IMG/VR virus record: IMGVR_UViG_3300008110_004532
Location: 5,583-67,180 of that record
Reading direction: 5' to 3' (one strand)
DNA from: a virus
DNA: 61,598 nt
In this document: piece by piece, positions 59,753 to 61,598 of the stretch
Numbering within the stretch: position 1 is the stretch's first letter
Layout: each line of letters starts with the position of its first letter
Notes under the pieces: generated by a model
The model's input: the letters and a program-made list of their open reading frames with translations, nothing else
Databases searched by the model: none
What the model was told of the DNA's origin: nothing
Translations under genes and position numbers: made by a program

Positions 59753-60301
59753 TTACACATGATGTCCTTTAATTTCATTGTCCTTAATCAAGCGGACTGC
59801 ACGATCCATTGAGATAACAATTTCGCCAGTTGAGTCCATGCCCACATCCATACACCTGTATTTTTCCATACCAGTAGATCCACCGTGTAAATGCCCGTGA
59901 AAGTGCAGTGCTCCCTTGTGCATTTGATCCCATTCTAAGATAGGATAGTGAAACATCACAATCTTATGCCCATCATAGGTAATGTCCAAGTAGTCGTGTA
60001 CTTCTGCAAATGCACCACGGAATGTTGCATCCATTAATGTCTTGCGATCGTGATTACCACGTACCAAAATCTTTGTTCCATACAGCCGATTGACCATACG
60101 ACCAGCATCACTGCCGCTCATAAATGCTACATCACCTAAGATGTAAACGAGGTCGTCTGGCTGTACCTTAGCGTTCCATTCTTCTGCCATTGCATTGTTC
60201 ATATATGCAACATCGTTATTAAATCGTGCTCTTGTCTGCGGACAAAAACTCATTATGTTCTTGTGTCCAAAATGCAGATCGCTTGTTATCCATACCTTCA
60301 T
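59753..60301 (-). CDS. Metallophosphoesterase (calcineurin-like)
   Basis: 182 residues with SDLHFGHKNI, ILGDVAF, VRGNHDRK, MFHYPI and FHGHLHG in order, giving both metal sites. It is shorter than the enzyme at 20388-21242 and only distantly similar, so this is a second type. Small phage phosphoesterases of this group act on nucleotides or phosphodiesters. The substrate is unknown. Confidence 0.9.
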   Translation of the reverse strand: MKVWITSDLHFGHKNIMSFCPQTRARFNNDVAYMNNAMAEEWNAKVQPDDLVYILGDVAFMSGSDAGRMVNRLYGTKILVRGNHDRKTLMDATFRGAFAEVHDYLDITYDGHKIVMFHYPILEWDQMHKGALHFHGHLHGGSTGMEKYRCMDVGMDSTGEIVISMDRAVRLIKDNEIKGHHV

Positions 60302-60305
60302 TTTC

Positions 60306-60467
60306 TTATCCTTGAAATTCTATTGCGTTAATCAATATGTCTAATAATTCTCTATTACTTAACGCTTCTAGTGTTTTACGATCGGTAATGGGTTCTACTA
60401 GTGTACTGTATATTTCAACGCCTTCTTCGATTAAAATCATTAGTTCATCGATTACTAGATTACGCAT
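60306..60467 (-). CDS. 53-residue acidic helical peptide
   Basis: ATG at 60467 and TAA at 60306, filling the gap between the phosphoesterase and phosphatase genes. The sequence is acidic and helical (MRNLVIDELMILIEEGVEIY). The close spacing on both sides supports it as a gene. Function unknown. Confidence 0.6.
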   Translation of the reverse strand: MRNLVIDELMILIEEGVEIYSTLVEPITDRKTLEALSNRELLDILINAIEFQG

Positions 60468-60468
60468 T

Positions 60469-60936
60469 TTAATCTACACTCTTAAAAGTTCGCCAATCAT
60501 CAATATTGGGTTTTTCATCTTCGTCATATGTCCAACCTAATGCTTTCATCATTCGATGCTTGACCAATAGGTTAGGACTACGGAACCGGCCAGTATCCTC
60601 GAAGCCCATCATTACTCCAACCTCACAAACCGCACCCGACCTGCAAATACCTGCAAAGCAGTGAACAACAACGTTCATTCGATTGGCTAGTGCATGTTGC
60701 AACAAGCGAACAAGCTCGTTGGCTTGCTCTTGGCTACACTTCATAGCTTCGTCCAACACTTGGTCATTCTTTTCAACATCCAAAAATTCAAAGTTATGAA
60801 TTTCTTTGAACTTGTGTGCAGGAGTAGGGCGCCAGCTTGCTGGATCAACAATGCTGATCAGCATTGAGTTCTCTCCGGCTTCGTGATGGAACCTTGTAGG
60901 TATATCAGCGGCTGCTACATTTTCAATCCATGGCAT
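60469..60936 (-). CDS. Dual-specificity-like protein phosphatase
   Basis: 155 residues. VVHCFAGICRSGA holds the Cys93-x5-Arg99 signature loop of protein tyrosine and dual-specificity phosphatases. An upstream Asp in the loop near 52 may be the general acid. Phage phosphatases of this type can reset host protein or RNA phosphorylation. Kinase-fold proteins are also in this genome (51237 and 54009), but no link is shown. It lies in the small early minus operon. Confidence 0.82.
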   Translation of the reverse strand: MPWIENVAAADIPTRFHHEAGENSMLISIVDPASWRPTPAHKFKEIHNFEFLDVEKNDQVLDEAMKCSQEQANELVRLLQHALANRMNVVVHCFAGICRSGAVCEVGVMMGFEDTGRFRSPNLLVKHRMMKALGWTYDEDEKPNIDDWRTFKSVD

Positions 60937-60945
60937 AATTGCCTC

Positions 60946-61140
60946 CTAAGTTTCTATGTCGATATGTCGACCCTTGTCTAAATCTAGACGAAGATTCCTT
61001 GCTACTCGTTCTGCTACAATATCTTCAAACTTTCGTCGTTCAATAACTTTACGATAATCTTCGTCTCTTTTATCTTGTAGTGTTCTCTGTTCTAAATTAT
61101 ATTCTCTAATACGAATTAGATCAGCTCTAGATACTTGCAT
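60946..61140 (-). CDS. Small charged helical protein (64 aa)
   Basis: Very rich in Arg, Glu and Asp (RDEDYRKVIERRKFED), likely one long helix that could bind nucleic acid or oligomerise. It overlaps the start of its neighbour by one base. No function can be assigned. Confidence 0.6.
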   Translation of the reverse strand: MQVSRADLIRIREYNLEQRTLQDKRDEDYRKVIERRKFEDIVAERVARNLRLDLDKGRHIDIET

Positions 61141-61367
61141 TATATTCTCTCCTTTTTAACGCGGCCAATTCGGCTCGCTTTGTTCCAATCGTAAGCAATG
61201 CCATCTGGGCATAAACCATCTTTGATGCTGTCTACTCCAAACATACCTACAATTTCAAATTCGCTTCCTGTGATACTAACAAAAGCATCAAGAGTCTTAG
61301 CATAGGCCATTGCCGCATCTAAGCTAGGAAATTCTGTTTCTATTTTTTTGTTTATTACTTTGTACAT
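61140..61367 (-). CDS. Small unknown protein (75 aa)
   Basis: First gene of the minus operon behind the 61374-61402 promoter. The -10 ends six bases before its ATG, so its transcript should be leaderless. Alpha/beta fold with DAMAYAKTLDAFVSITG and a basic tail. Function unknown. Confidence 0.6.
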   Translation of the reverse strand: MYKVINKKIETEFPSLDAAMAYAKTLDAFVSITGSEFEIVGMFGVDSIKDGLCPDGIAYDWNKASRIGRVKKERI

Positions 61368-61373
61368 GTATAT

Positions 61374-61402
61374 ATTATACGCTCAAAAGAAAACCCTGTC
61401 AA
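61374..61402 (-). promoter_or_regulatory. Consensus sigma-70 promoter overlapping a terminator
   Basis: On minus: TTGACA (61397-61402), 17 bases, TATAAT (61374-61379). The -35 is part of the 3' arm of the terminator hairpin at 61391-61422. Only six bases lie between the -10 and the ATG. Confidence 0.85.
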
Positions 61403-61422
61403 CTGTTAAATTGACAGGGTTT
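61391..61422 (-). terminator. Rho-independent terminator after the partial gene at 61448
   Basis: A 12-bp perfect stem, AAACCCTGTCAA / TTGACAGGGTTT, with an 8-base loop. On minus it is followed by TTTTCTTTT. Confidence 0.88.
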
Positions 61423-61447
61423 AGGGGTGTTGTATTTCTACAACAGT

Positions 61448-61598
61448 TTACGCTAACTTGTAGCGATCGACCATTACAGTCTTAAGCATCACGCCTTCTG
61501 GAGTGAACTGTTCAACATCAGCGCCTAGCAAGCTAGCCATGATAGCTGGACTAAATCCACTAACAAGAGCGGCTCCACTCTTGTCTGCCTTAACTGGA
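61448..61598 (-). CDS. C-terminal end of an unidentified protein, partial
   Basis: The last 49 codons of a minus-strand gene that begins beyond the window. The visible part includes GAALVSGFSPAIMASLLGAD and ends VMVDRYKLA. The SGFSP block resembles the end of some von Willebrand A/TROVE-type proteins, but this is a weak resemblance. A strong terminator follows at 61391-61422. Confidence 0.6.
   Translation of the reverse strand, partial: PVKADKSGAALVSGFSPAIMASLLGADVEQFTPEGVMLKTVMVDRYKLA

Noticed and set aside
1-61598. tRNA genes
   Set aside because: Reading through, I saw no cloverleaf with a TTCRA-type arm, and the gaps between genes are too short to hold tRNAs. A covariance-model scan would be decisive.

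Overview
This 61.6 kb window is almost fully coding and AT-rich. It reads as part of the genome of a large T4-type tailed marine phage. The evidence is a very long virion fibre-type protein of the kind common in marine T4-like myoviruses, a second fibre protein with an Mtd-like N-terminus, a T4-size ATP-dependent DNA ligase, a polynucleotide-kinase-like protein, and late promoters resembling T4 TATAAATA. The host cannot be read from the sequence. I saw no tRNA or rRNA gene, no CRISPR array and no insertion sequence, and no gene-free stretch over 300 bases.

Layout. (1) Bases 1-7274, minus strand: a partial structural protein of more than 2400 residues. (2) 7351-8814, plus strand: a zinc-ribbon protein, an SGNH hydrolase and an Ala/Pro/Lys-rich basic protein. 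(3) 8800-23997, minus strand: closely packed genes with good Shine-Dalgarno sites and several near-consensus sigma-70 promoters (spacer exactly 17). They encode UvdE, DadA, a class II aldolase, a cupin, a QueD-like protein, a BAX-inhibitor-1 membrane protein, DNA ligase, two related HExxH proteins, ClpP, a phosphoesterase, translation initiation factor IF-1, an AbrB-like peptide and many unknowns. (4) 24038-56050, both strands: an island of short alternating operons. It holds nine radical SAM proteins, twelve 2-oxoglutarate/Fe(II) oxygenase-like proteins (one fused to a cold-shock domain, one TauD-like), two amidinotransferases, a methyltransferase, two glycosyltransferase-like proteins, sugar-nucleotide enzymes, a half-length DegT protein, a nitroreductase-like flavoprotein, two short SDR proteins and two degenerate kinase-fold proteins. 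(5) 56051-58138, minus strand: a fibre protein with about ten 40-residue repeats. (6) 58253-61598, minus strand: small early-type genes including a polynucleotide-kinase-like ATPase, a Mesh1-like HD hydrolase, a phosphoesterase and a dual-specificity-like phosphatase.

How it may work together (inference). The island lies between two fibre-type genes and is fired by T4-like late promoters. It therefore looks like a late modification or biosynthesis programme, perhaps hydroxylation, radical chemistry and glycosylation of virion surface proteins, or synthesis of a small decorated molecule. Twelve genes at the heads of transcription units, eleven of them in the island, have the late -10 octamer only 4-7 bases before the start codon and no Shine-Dalgarno site. 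This predicts leaderless or near-leaderless late mRNAs. The two fibre genes instead have leaders of about 35-40 bases with good ribosome sites. The same genome carries its own IF-1, which makes a late translation switch worth testing.
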